Shown here in pieces: positions 63,888-64,000 of a stretch of DNA of 64,000 nucleotides (position 1 is the first letter of the stretch; each line of letters starts with the position of its first letter). Made by a program: the position numbers and the translations under genes. The stretch spans positions 422,581 to 486,580 of the forward strand of contig NZ_KB899989.1 in assembly GCF_000378505.1 (NCBI RefSeq), in the 5' to 3' direction. The notes under the pieces were generated by a model. That model did no database searches and had not been told where the DNA came from. It was given only the letters and a program-made list of their open reading frames with translations. This stretch comes from Modicisalibacter luteus DSM 23508 (GTDB taxonomy: Bacteria > Pseudomonadota > Gammaproteobacteria > Pseudomonadales > Halomonadaceae).

Positions 63888-64000
63888 TTACTCGCTTTCT
63901 ACGCTGTCTTTATCCAGACCGAAGGCCTTGTGCAGGGCACGAACGGCCAATTCCATCTGCTTCTCGTCGATAACAACGGAAATCTTGATTTCCGACGTCG
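63888..64000 (-). CDS. lysC: Aspartate kinase, C-terminal end (cut by window edge)
   Basis: The last 36 codons read TSEIKISVVIDEKQMELAVR and ALHKAFGLDKDSVESE before the stop. This is the end of the second ACT domain of a lysine/threonine-sensitive aspartate kinase of the Pseudomonas-like class. The lysC-csrA-tRNA-Ser order supports the call. Catalytic domain not visible. Confidence 0.85.
   Translation of the reverse strand, partial: TSEIKISVVIDEKQMELAVRALHKAFGLDKDSVESE

Overview
The window looks like chromosomal DNA of a gammaproteobacterium, most likely a Halomonas-type member of the Halomonadaceae. This is inferred from gene content and layout: ligA-zipA-smc, a full ccmABCDEFGHI operon, oadGAB, glrK-qseG-glrR, the yciO/trpH/yciB/yciI neighbourhood, and a lysC-csrA-tRNA-Ser-tRNA-Arg block. 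The DNA is GC-rich with GC-rich third codon positions. No 16S rRNA or other taxonomic marker is present, so the genus is not proven.

Layout. 1-7.1 kb: accessory redox and stress genes. An AcoR-like activator is divergent from a flavin monooxygenase with a sigma-54 promoter; a thioredoxin-reductase-like enzyme and its Rrf2 regulator, a VOC protein, a lone MNT nucleotidyltransferase and an MscS channel follow. 7.4-13.2 kb: a membrane protein plus PQQ-type sugar dehydrogenase pair, a DUF2252 protein, a DUF1289 pair, a GST and a soluble oxaloacetate decarboxylase. 13.2-17.1 kb: a less compact, AT-richer stretch with an outer-membrane protein, an IS3 remnant, nudK divergent from a DeoR regulator, and a broken NERD gene. 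17.1-27.1 kb: guaBA, a 28-codon ORF, xseA, Fur-type fhuF and the GlrK/QseG/GlrR system. 27.1-27.9 kb: a non-coding interval that probably encodes a sigma-54-driven RNA. 27.9-36 kb: argA, a phosphate-uptake pair with tandem Pho boxes, a CYTH phosphatase, a K+ channel and the yciO/trpH/yciB/yciI genes. 36-42 kb: mnmC, a CitA/CitB-type two-component system and a 2-hydroxycarboxylate transporter. 42-58 kb: yheU, ligA, zipA, smc, the cytochrome c maturation operon, a LexA-like protease and YigZ. 58-64 kb: the Na+-pumping oxaloacetate decarboxylase, dusC, three tRNAs, csrA and the 3' end of lysC.

How the genes fit together. Carboxylate metabolism recurs: a 2HCT citrate/malate transporter with its CitAB-type sensor system, the OadGAB sodium pump and an unrelated soluble oxaloacetate decarboxylase all act at or next to oxaloacetate. 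Two sigma-54 circuits are visible. One is AcoR-like activator to monooxygenase. The other is GlrR, whose likely target is an RNA gene directly upstream of glrK, a position occupied by glmY in enterobacteria. Phosphate uptake carries tandem Pho boxes placed to block the promoter. The best candidate for something undescribed is the approximately 450-nt RNA at 27141-27596. Other items worth checking are the DNA-binding-domain-less LexA-like protein and the 28-codon ORF upstream of guaB.
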